DNA of 64,000 nucleotides. Source: Acholoe squamosa. Its lineage: Eukaryota > Annelida > Polychaeta > Phyllodocida > Polynoidae. This document shows, piece by piece, positions 45,345-51,992 of this stretch (position 1 is its first letter; each line of letters begins with the position of its first letter). The stretch covers positions 55,469,774 through 55,533,773 of the forward strand of contig OX439046.1 in assembly GCA_949317995.1 (NCBI GenBank), read 5' to 3'. Position numbers and translations under genes: made by a program. The notes below the pieces were generated by a model that saw nothing but the letters and a program-made list of their open reading frames with translations, did not search any database and had not been told where the DNA came from.

Positions 45345-46282
45345 ATAAACTTACGTCCAGTTCCTTTTTGACTTACTTTCCTCTTCTTTATAGGGGAAGC
45401 TCTTTTCAAGGGACTGGCAGCAAAGGAAGGACTGTGCCCTGCAAAAGCCGACTTGTTTTTGACAAATTTTAAGGTGGGGTTCAGCCTTTTAACTGCTCTC
45501 ATGAAAACCTGGCTTCCTTTAGGTTGGTCCTTTTTCAAAGACTTTGGTCGGGCAGCAAAAGCTAACAAATCTGTTATGTCAGTTCCAGGCACACGTTCCC
45601 CGTTGACATATATTTCTCCGTCTCTGTTCCAATTCAAAATTTGACTTCCGTGACGAGATAATTCTCTGTATAGATTTTTAGCAGTCGTTCTGTAACTTGC
45701 AGGTATTCTTTCTTTTATGTCGGCGTCCATACCCTCTGTGTTGTCTCTTGCACGAGGTTTAAAGCCTTCCTCCCCTTTGAACTCGTCTACACTGTCTCCG
45801 TCTGAATCGTCAGGAAGTGGTGGATCGTCTCTAGTCTCTGTGAAAGTGTGGTCAGCATCATCGTCGCCGTCGTCGGTGTCTTCTAAAGAATTGTTTACAC
45901 CCCCAGCTGCTGCTGCTGCTGCTCCTGCAGGACCTTGTCCTACTGCTCGACCAAAATAGGGACCTTCCCTACGTTGTCCTAAGGCCTTGGCTTTTTTAGT
46001 TAAAATTCCCGACTTTATCATAAGTTGATTGTACTGCCTTAACTTTTCCTTCAGTTTGAGGTTAGGAGAGTTAAGCACCTCATGTGCTTTACTCTGAAGG
46101 TGGTTCAGGACTTGAACCAGGCTGGAATCAGGAGTTAAACCTTCTCTTAAAAGTTGAGTGCTGTAGTACTGGTCTTGAACACTAGGTCCAGGCTGGGGAG
46201 GAGAGGAAGGACTAACAAAAGAAGATTTTTTTTCTCGGGGAACAAGATCCGACCTTACGAGGGCCATCCTTGAATAAGACAT
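45326..46282 (-). CDS. Conserved Polinton protein with acidic centre, function unknown
   Basis: 318 residues. Regions in order are a Ser/Pro-rich N-terminus, a helical segment (about 55-95, with LKEKLRQYNQLMIKSGILTK), Ala/Gly run, strongly acidic stretch (about 130-165), and a conserved block around 190-270 with IPASYRTTAKNLYREL and DGEIYVNGERVPGTDITDLL. The end is basic (SPIKKRKVSQKGTGRKF). I have seen this last block (helix, W-N-x-x-G-x-I, G-x-x-I-x-x-T-D-L) in other Polinton-type gene clusters, so it is a real family. No biochemical role is known to me. The neighbours are integrase and structural genes, so a virion or assembly role is plausible. Confidence 0.8.
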   Translation of the reverse strand: MSYSRMALVRSDLVPREKKSSFVSPSSPPQPGPSVQDQYYSTQLLREGLTPDSSLVQVLNHLQSKAHEVLNSPNLKLKEKLRQYNQLMIKSGILTKKAKALGQRREGPYFGRAVGQGPAGAAAAAAGGVNNSLEDTDDGDDDADHTFTETRDDPPLPDDSDGDSVDEFKGEEGFKPRARDNTEGMDADIKERIPASYRTTAKNLYRELSRHGSQILNWNRDGEIYVNGERVPGTDITDLLAFAARPKSLKKDQPKGSQVFMRAVKRLNPTLKFVKNKSAFAGHSPSFAASPLKRASPIKKRKVSQKGTGRKFIWRTRL

Positions 46283-46289
46283 GATTTTT

Positions 46290-46655
46290 TTATCGACGTG
46301 CTCCTATGAGACCTGTTATCAGGGGTAAGGCGAGGCCCAAAATGGTTCCCAAAAATCCTCCCTTTTGCTCAAAGGTTTTCCTCTTCTGCTTAACGGTAGC
46401 CTTGTGCCTTGTGACTGACTTGAGTTCTTTCTTGTAGGGTGATAAACGTTTGACTGCGTCGGACTCGTTACGCAACAGGTTTTTGTTCATTACGTTGACG
46501 CAAATTTGACTCATCAACCTAATGACCTCATCGCTGAGACCTTTGATAATGTGGGAACACTCTGCCGAGGAACACTTGGATATGTGTTTCAACAAGTGGT
46601 AATGTTTCCTAATTGTTTTAAATTTTCCTCCAGAAGGAGATCTTTTGGTCACCAT
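46290..46655 (-). CDS. Small basic protein with hydrophobic C-terminus, Polinton-conserved
   Basis: 121 residues. The N-terminal two thirds are Lys/His/Cys-containing and helical, with a central KNLLRNESDAVKRLSPYKKEL, then a basic stretch. The C-terminus is QKGGFLGTILGLALPLITGL followed by IGARR, a Gly-rich hydrophobic helix followed by Arg. This layout (basic helical body, QKGGFL, hydrophobic tail) recurs beside the ATPase in Polinton-type elements. It may be a membrane-associated or membrane-lytic virion protein. Spacing is 7 bp to the next gene and 1 bp to the ATPase stop. Confidence 0.8.
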   Translation of the reverse strand: MVTKRSPSGGKFKTIRKHYHLLKHISKCSSAECSHIIKGLSDEVIRLMSQICVNVMNKNLLRNESDAVKRLSPYKKELKSVTRHKATVKQKRKTFEQKGGFLGTILGLALPLITGLIGARR

Positions 46656-46656
46656 T

Positions 46657-47346
46657 CTATCTTTTTCTTTTCGAAGCTGAATCTTGAGGAATGAAAACCA
46701 AGGTGTTCCAAGGAGTTGTTATGCTGTTTCTTACCCTAAGCTCGTTAGGTGTGCTCTGCTTAAAGTCCAATAGGATGTATGAATGCTTCTCTTTGGTTTC
46801 TGAGTTATATACCTCCGTCAAAAAGGATTTCTGTCCTGGAAAGGCCTGTTTGCTGATGTGCCCTATCTGACTCATGTCTCTAGGGTTTTTAAAAACAACT
46901 AGGTAGTGTGCATTTAAGCTCAAGGTTCTGAAGGCAGGATTGTTGAAAAACAAGTTTTGAGTAGCAAAAATTACACTTAAACTGCGATGGTGAGAGCCCA
47001 CAGTGAAAAGTTTCATTATGGTGGGAACGTACTCGGGATCCATGAGATCGTCTATTACGACCAGTCCATGTTTAGTCACGTCTCTTTCATCCTCGAACAA
47101 AAAGGCTTCTGAAAGAAGACCTTTGTTAAACTTAACCCCCAACTTCACCATTTCGTCGAATCCATCTTGCCATTGACTGTAGCAGTAGTATATGTCGTGT
47201 ATTTTTGGAGTAACAAGCTCGTCTACACCTTTAATCAACTTGAAAACAAGTTGACTTTTCCCACAAGAAGTAGGTCCAGCTATGATCATTGTGAAGGGGC
47301 TTTGTAGACGTGGGTCAAAAATTATCTCCTTTTCCTTGTGATCCAT
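46657..47346 (-). CDS. ATPase: Genome-packaging ATPase (FtsK/HerA, A32-like)
   Basis: 229 residues from the ATG at 47346. The upstream part of the frame starts at a non-ATG codon and overlaps the previous gene, so I exclude it. Walker A is GPTSCGKS (24-31). Walker B is LVVIDD (95-100). A later IFATQNLFF segment provides the sensor-like Gln/Asn typical of these motors. This family pumps DNA into capsids of double-jelly-roll viruses and is a Polinton hallmark. The position at the head of the structural cluster is usual. The frame is intact, and all nucleotide-binding residues are present. Confidence 0.93.
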   Translation of the reverse strand: MDHKEKEIIFDPRLQSPFTMIIAGPTSCGKSQLVFKLIKGVDELVTPKIHDIYYCYSQWQDGFDEMVKLGVKFNKGLLSEAFLFEDERDVTKHGLVVIDDLMDPEYVPTIMKLFTVGSHHRSLSVIFATQNLFFNNPAFRTLSLNAHYLVVFKNPRDMSQIGHISKQAFPGQKSFLTEVYNSETKEKHSYILLDFKQSTPNELRVRNSITTPWNTLVFIPQDSASKRKR

Positions 47347-47359
47347 GTTGGACGATATC

Positions 47360-47989
47360 TTAAACCAAAGTGACCAAAGGAGCAACCTCGTCCTCTTTTA
47401 AACCAGTAGAACCCTTGTTCAAACCTTCCACGTAAAGAGCTACATCAGAAAGTCCCATGTTGTATAGACTGGCTATTAGGCAGCTTGGATGAGATATTTC
47501 TCTATATTTCCAAACCATCAGAACTTCGAACACAGGATTTGTGACACCTTTTTTCCCTGGAACAGGGGTGGATATCAGGTTAAGCTCGTGGTCGCTCATT
47601 CCAAGTTGAGTTCCCAGTTTCCTCCAGTCAAGCTTTTCGAACTTGTCTGCCAGGTTGACGAACAAAGTATCAACTTTCCACTGTTCTGGAGGAATTTCAC
47701 AATGGTCCACTACGTTGTAATATCCCATGTACCATCTACAATAATCAGTTAGATCGTAACGACCTATGTCACTTAATGCATGTCTCAATACCATCCACTT
47801 GCAACGCACGTTCTTTCTACTCCATGAAATAAGCATTTCTCTCCCCATAGAACGAAGAGACGGTATTTTTTCCATGTAATCCATTAAACTTAGTCTAAGT
47901 CCTAAGTAAACTCCTAATCGAGGGTAGTCTTTTTCAGATATTTTTTCACTGACCTTGAATAACAACTCGTCCGAAAGGTGAAACTCCAT
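47360..47989 (-). CDS. Tandem death-fold domain protein
   Basis: 209 residues from the ATG at 47989 (the frame upstream of it begins with TTG). Two copies of a death-domain-like pattern are visible. Copy 1, residues 4-84, has LSDELLFKVSEKI, YPRLGVYLGL, GREMLISWSRKN, VLRHALSDIGRYDLTDY. Copy 2, residues 107-189, has DTLFVNLADKFEKLDWRKLG, TQLGMSDHELNLI, VFEVLMVWKYRE, LIASLYNMGLSDVALYV. The L-x-x-(L/I)A, W-x-x-LG, L-x-W and L-x-x-(A/M)-x-D(L/V)A landmarks are those of death domains in apoptosis and NF-kB adaptors such as FADD and MyD88. No catalytic domain is attached. Interference with host death or innate signalling is my inference. It is the first gene after the putative leftward promoter. Confidence 0.72.
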   Translation of the reverse strand: MEFHLSDELLFKVSEKISEKDYPRLGVYLGLRLSLMDYMEKIPSLRSMGREMLISWSRKNVRCKWMVLRHALSDIGRYDLTDYCRWYMGYYNVVDHCEIPPEQWKVDTLFVNLADKFEKLDWRKLGTQLGMSDHELNLISTPVPGKKGVTNPVFEVLMVWKYREISHPSCLIASLYNMGLSDVALYVEGLNKGSTGLKEDEVAPLVTLV

Positions 47990-48075
47990 AGCGTCCAAAT
48001 AAAAAGTGTTGAGCAAGTAAGGCAGGCAGGTAGGAAGGCAGGCAGGTTATGACAGGCTAGAAAGCATACAGTTGA

Positions 48076-48084
48076 CTTATATAG
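48076..48084 (-). promoter_or_regulatory. TATA box of the leftward structural genes
   Basis: CTATATAAG on the minus strand, about 88-95 bp upstream of the death-fold gene ATG (47989) and next to the (TAGGG)n array. Expected transcription start is about 48045. It is the only strong TATA element upstream of the leftward block, which suggests that it drives the whole block. Confidence 0.5.
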
Positions 48085-48145
48085 GGTAGGGTAGGGTAGG
48101 GTAGGGTAGGGTAGGGTAGGGTAGGGTAGGGTAGGGTAGGGTAGG
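48082..48145. repeat. (TAGGG)n pentamer array
   Basis: About 12-13 perfect TAGGG units beginning directly at the TATA element, followed by degenerate GGTGGG/TTAGGTGGG text to about 48200. The plus strand has ample GGG runs for G-quadruplexes. It is not the TTAGGG hexamer of animal telomeres. It may act as an upstream activating or nucleosome-excluding tract. Confidence 0.9.
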
Positions 48146-48235
48146 TGGGTAGGTGGTTTAGGTGGGTGGGTAGGTGGGTGGGTGGGTTAGGTGGGTTATT
48201 TTGGGCGGCCAGCCCGGGCCAACAAGCCCCAAACC

Positions 48236-48347
48236 CCCCATACTTGAGGGGTGCCCCCACCCCCCCCACCCCATAGTTTTTTAAACCCAACCCCACCCTT
48301 TCCTACCCTACCCTACCCTACCCTACCCTACCCTACCCTATTTTATT
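48236..48347. repeat. C-rich arm with (CCCTA)n, facing the (TAGGG)n array
   Basis: CCCCAC-rich sequence leads into seven to eight CCCTA units (48303-48340), the complement of the array at 48082-48145. Together they could form a large hairpin with a GC-rich loop around 48205-48240 (GGCGGCCAGCCCGGGCC). TTTATT at 48342-48347 is an AATAAA on the minus strand, 94 bp beyond the stop of the next leftward gene, and may serve as its poly(A) signal. Confidence 0.8.
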
Positions 48348-48440
48348 CTACCCTATTCTATCCTATTCTATATATCTCTCCCGTTCCCTTCCCCCTGTTT
48401 AGGTAAGCATGTTACATCGTTCTTCGTTCGTTTAAATTTG

Positions 48441-49064
48441 TTATGACGTTGAGTGTAAAGCGAGCTGATTGTGGTGAAAACAGTGAGTAAGGGAGATAAG
48501 CTGGGTGCACCACATAGCCAGATAAAACCAAACTTTTTCTTTCTCCTCTACACTGAAACGATCCAGGGACGATGATGGGATGTGAAATATGGGGCAGGAG
48601 GAAAACAAAGTTTTGGTTTCTAAGCACTCAGCTAGAAGTTCCAAAATAGACATGAAGAAATGAAGACGCTGGTTAAGTAGGCGGGGATTTTCTTTGGCGT
48701 GATGCTCTTCTGCCGCTTTCAATGCTTCCACATGGAAGGGGTTTTTCAGTGGGCCTTTTCCCTTTCTTCCATGCTTCAGGGCATAACCCAAGGTTTCCAC
48801 CGCTGAAAATTTCGACAAGTTATGACTCAAAACCATTTTCCTCAAGGTTTTTCTGTCTTTGGATGTAAAACTTGATTGCACTGAAGAAAAAACTAAGTAT
48901 AATTTTTTCCGGTGAAGAACACATTCTTTCAAGTATTTGCACACGTACCTGAAACAAATAGAAGAGCAACATATAATTTCATTTCTTTCCCTCACATATG
49001 TCAGAACTTGAGTGTCGTCGGGGTGACGTTGTTCTAATACACGCTGCAGGGAGTAACGCGACAT
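48441..49064 (-). CDS. Orphan Polinton accessory protein
   Basis: 207 residues, not recognised. It is mostly helical, rich in Leu, His, Cys, Lys. Notable segments are a Cys cluster (IICCSSICFRYVC, about 31-43), DRKTLRKMVLSHNLSKFSAV, a basic KHGRKGKGPLKNP stretch and a hydrophobic LHFFMSILELLAECLE helix (about 138-153). It lies upstream of the (TAGGG)n/(CCCTA)n region with its own AATAAA at 48347-48342. A CTATTTGTTTCAG acceptor-like tract lies inside the frame near 48949-48961. The simplest splice there would break the frame, so I keep it unspliced. Position among accessory genes suggests a host-interaction role, but there is no direct evidence. Confidence 0.6.
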   Translation of the reverse strand: MSRYSLQRVLEQRHPDDTQVLTYVRERNEIICCSSICFRYVCKYLKECVLHRKKLYLVFSSVQSSFTSKDRKTLRKMVLSHNLSKFSAVETLGYALKHGRKGKGPLKNPFHVEALKAAEEHHAKENPRLLNQRLHFFMSILELLAECLETKTLFSSCPIFHIPSSSLDRFSVEEKEKVWFYLAMWCTQLISLTHCFHHNQLALHSTS

Positions 49065-49279
49065 AGTAGGTCGAAGGTTGTTGTGTCAAATAACGATGGT
49101 TTAGTCCCCGTTTAACCTTTATAGGAAACCTGTCAGTCTTTCCTTATCGCAATTTCCTGAAATGATTTATTGCTCAAGGACGAAACAAACGTTAGGGTCA
49201 GTCCCTGAGCGTTCTGAAAAGAGGGGAAAACATGTGGAAGGGTGGGTTTGGCCCAGGGGCCTTACCCGGAGGATCATCG

Positions 49280-49285
49280 TTTATT
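49280..49285 (-). terminator. Poly(A) signal of the 49300-49956 gene
   Basis: AATAAA on the minus strand, 15 bp beyond the stop of the adjacent leftward gene. Confidence 0.55.
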
Positions 49286-49299
49286 TTTGTTCAGTTTTA

Positions 49300-49956
49300 T
49301 TAGGAGGACCAAAAATTAGATACGGGGTAGGCTGTTACCACCTTCAGCTGACCTTTTTCATGGGAGGTAGTTATTTCAGTAATAACTCTCACAACATGAC
49401 AGCATCCATGGTAATTGTGGCCAATCTCTGTCCTGAATCCTCTTTCATAGAAAATTTTTGAACCTAAAGAGTGTGTAATTTTGTCTGGGTGAAGTAAAGT
49501 GGCTTTAATTAAAGCCTTCACCATAGTAGAATCGATGAAAACTGAATTACCAGGCCCTCCCCCCAAAGGTTGATCCCTTAGAAAAAAGGGTTTTTGTCTG
49601 TCTGAAATGAATTTCTTTGAACTTCCAGAGGAAATGGAATGTCTAGACATTAAGTGTACCATGGCACCATGTCCCAAAAGAACACCTGAAAAAAAACTTT
49701 CCCCATTTTCTGAGATAAGTTTTTTCACAGAGGGTCCACCAGGAACCAATGCAGTGGTTTGGTTGTGCAAAAAGCATTGTTTGAAGTTACAGTTAGGAGG
49801 GATGTAAAGATCCCTGTTCAAATTTTCAGGACAGAATTTCCACACAGCCCACACCTTACCTTCTTCTACGCCCCTCCTGATGTCTGAAATAAACACCTCC
49901 TGACGCCTTTTGTGACCTACGGTCAAAGACAAAGGCAAAGGACAAAAGTTAGCCAT
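49300..49956 (-). CDS. Orphan Polinton accessory protein
   Basis: 218 residues, not recognised. Landmarks are KRRQEVFISDIRRGVEEGKV (about 17-36), CxxxxCFLHNQTTALVPGG (about 55-74), a GHGAMVHLMSRHS segment, and a His/Cys/Gly-rich block near residues 175-190 (RTEIGHNYHGCCHVVRVITE). Total Cys and His content is moderate, so metal binding is possible but unproven. There is no signal peptide or membrane helix. It reads away from the SIM-containing gene, with about 400 bp of shared upstream DNA between the two starts. A single-gene unit with its own AATAAA is likely. Confidence 0.62.
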   Translation of the reverse strand: MANFCPLPLSLTVGHKRRQEVFISDIRRGVEEGKVWAVWKFCPENLNRDLYIPPNCNFKQCFLHNQTTALVPGGPSVKKLISENGESFFSGVLLGHGAMVHLMSRHSISSGSSKKFISDRQKPFFLRDQPLGGGPGNSVFIDSTMVKALIKATLLHPDKITHSLGSKIFYERGFRTEIGHNYHGCCHVVRVITEITTSHEKGQLKVVTAYPVSNFWSS

Positions 49957-50354
49957 GTCTGCTTGAGAGAAGCTAGTTTTGATAAATGACGAATGGTCTG
50001 CGTTAATTACAGAATGGTAACAACAAGACTCGTTTTACAAGCCTCACCCTGAACGTTGACTGAACGTTATCACGTTTTTTATTTGAGTTAAGCTTTTTTA
50101 CTTTTTTCCAAAACAAGACTGACTAAGTGTAAAACATACTATGAATGGAAAAGCACGGTTATCTACGACTCATGGACGTGGTTGTACGTTATCTGAACGA
50201 CAAGGGAACGTCCCAGCATCGTATCAGGATAGTTACTATAAAGTAGACTTGAGCTGCTCGATCTTCATCAAACCTTTTCTGACGTTTGTCTGCTGTTTGC
50301 CGTCCTGCTCCTGCACCTTCCAGCCCTGCCACCCTTTCATCTTCAAGGAGAACA
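49957..50354. promoter_or_regulatory. Divergent intergenic region with rightward TATA
   Basis: About 400 bp between two divergent genes. TATAAAG at 50237-50243 sits 112 bp upstream of the rightward ATG and is a reasonable TATA box, with a start expected near 50268. For the leftward gene I see AT-rich DNA but no clear TATA. The opposite orientation of the two genes suggests that this is where early accessory transcription begins. Confidence 0.45.
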
Positions 50355-51671
50355 ATGCCTGGTCGCATGAAGACGGGACTTAGTGTCAGGAGAGGAGGAG
50401 CTAAAAAACTGGCTCCACTAACTTTTACTACTTCTAAACAGACAGTGGAAAAGGCGTCGGGCATCGCCCCTCCTCCTACCTCTCCAGCCTCACCTGATAA
50501 ACCACCTGCAACTCCTGCTCGGCTTCCAACTGAAGTGCCTGATGCAGGAGAACAGGAAGCCGCTCTTGCAGCTCTTCATGGCGAAATCACTGATTTCCTG
50601 GATCGCGTCCGGGATCGCTCTCCTCAGGAAGCTGGCGACGGCGAATTTGACATCAGGGAATACATCAATCCCCCGGCACCTTTGAACTACCAACCCCCCA
50701 CTGAAACACCTACGTCCGCCTCTTACTCACCCGTGACTCCGGAGGAACCTTCTCCCCAGGTCAGTCCAATTAAGGTTATAGACCTTACAACCTCATCACC
50801 GGCAGTTAAACCCATAGAAGTGGTGGACTTAACACAAGGGACACCTTCACCTGCTCACCGCGGGGGGTATTCGCAGGTAGAGGTTATAGATTTAACCGGC
50901 CCTTCTCCTCTGTACTCTCTCCCGGTTCCAGTAGAGGAGCTGCTTCTTAAAAGCCCGCCGGAAAAAAGAAACTGTTCCAGTGAGAAAGAAGGGGAGCCTA
51001 AGAAAAAAAGACAGAAGCGCGCCTACCACAAGAAAACCCCTGTCTCTACCCCTGCTTCAGATTCCTCAGCGACTTCATCCTATGGTGCCGAGCCAATTGG
51101 TTCTGTCCCAGGTGTTCCTTCTCCTAAAGACAAGTCACACAGGCAAAAGTTTGGGGAGGGAACTGCCCCCAGTTCTTCCAGCAAGCTTGTGGGCTTTAGG
51201 TCAGTGCCTTTGGTGGTAAAAAAGTGGCCTGCTCGATTTGGTTTCCAAGAAAAGTCACCTGCCCCCAACCAAGTTTTTTATCCGGAAGGGGATAACAACG
51301 CCTGCATAGAAATATACAGGGAACCTAGCATCAGGGGAGTATGCTTGAGAACCTACCTGGACAAACCTTACGAGCGGTGCTTGAACCTAGAGGCGCGTGA
51401 ATTCAGGAACTTAGTGGACCAGATAGAGTGCATCCTAGGAAAGTACAAGGAGTTACACCGCCTAGCTGCCCTTGGAGAGAGGAAGGTGGATAATCTTTTG
51501 TTGTCCTTGAACCAAGACTGCACCGACCCCAGTGGAGGCCGGGCTATGGTCCTGGTACACTTGTACAAGGGAACTCCTAAAGTTCACATAGGAACAACCA
51601 GCTACGTGGAGGAAATGAATGCCTCGGTGTCTTCCAGCTTCAGAATGCCCCCCTCAGCCACACACTGCTGA
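50355..51671 (+). CDS. SUMO-interaction-motif protein with possible PC4-like C-terminal domain
   Basis: 438 residues from ATG 50355 (the open frame upstream begins with TTG). A Pro/Ser/Thr-rich, probably disordered N-terminal region carries three near-identical V(I/V)DLT cores at residues 141-145, 156-160 and 177-181, each followed by Ser/Thr/Pro. This is the classic SUMO-interaction motif. A basic signal KKKRQKR near 217-223 should direct it to the nucleus. The C-terminal part (about 285-420) is ordered. Its segment with IEIYREPSIRGVCLRTYLDK followed by CLNLEAREFRNLVDQIE resembles the strand-helix pattern of PC4-type single-strand DNA-binding domains, but this is a weak match. It precedes PolB on the same strand. 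A nuclear, SUMO-body-targeted DNA-binding or transcription factor is inferred. Confidence 0.68.
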   Translation: MPGRMKTGLSVRRGGAKKLAPLTFTTSKQTVEKASGIAPPPTSPASPDKPPATPARLPTEVPDAGEQEAALAALHGEITDFLDRVRDRSPQEAGDGEFDIREYINPPAPLNYQPPTETPTSASYSPVTPEEPSPQVSPIKVIDLTTSSPAVKPIEVVDLTQGTPSPAHRGGYSQVEVIDLTGPSPLYSLPVPVEELLLKSPPEKRNCSSEKEGEPKKKRQKRAYHKKTPVSTPASDSSATSSYGAEPIGSVPGVPSPKDKSHRQKFGEGTAPSSSSKLVGFRSVPLVVKKWPARFGFQEKSPAPNQVFYPEGDNNACIEIYREPSIRGVCLRTYLDKPYERCLNLEAREFRNLVDQIECILGKYKELHRLAALGERKVDNLLLSLNQDCTDPSGGRAMVLVHLYKGTPKVHIGTTSYVEEMNASVSSSFRMPPSATHC

Positions 51672-51992
51672 CACACTGTGTCCCCCTTCATTCTGGAGGA
51701 CATAAAATCACGAGTTGGTCCCTTCCTAGACGAAACGACCGATTTCTACTCTGGGTAAGTGGTCAACTTTGTATAGTGTCTGGTCAACAGCTCCTTGTTA
51801 AGTGCTTTTACATTATGATGTATATCAGCTAATTTGTAGTTAGATTTAGATGTACTCCGTTATTAGTCAACATAGCCCAGCGTAGGTTTAAGTTCCATAT
51901 GTACTCCATGTATACTTAGGTTAGGTTTTTAGTTATAAGTTTGTATATAGAACATAAAGTGAAACAAGAAAAAGAAACCTTAAAAAAAAAAA
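51672..51992 (+). promoter_or_regulatory. PolB upstream region, TATA and poly(A)-type leader
   Basis: TATATAG at 51944-51950 lies about 45 bp before the PolB ATG and fits a TATA box, leaving a very short A-rich leader. Twelve A residues in a row immediately precede and enter the ATG. No AATAAA is visible for the upstream gene here, so its transcript may end elsewhere or run on. Confidence 0.45.

Noticed and set aside
48082..48347. Telomere or telomere-fusion site
   Set aside because: The unit is TAGGG, not TTAGGG, and the arrays lie inside a single transposon between its genes. They face each other across unique GC-rich DNA.
48441..49064. Intron in the orphan gene, using the acceptor near 48949
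   Set aside because: The only good donor nearby (GTGAGG) would give a 47-nt intron and shift into a frame that stops soon after. The unspliced frame is longer.
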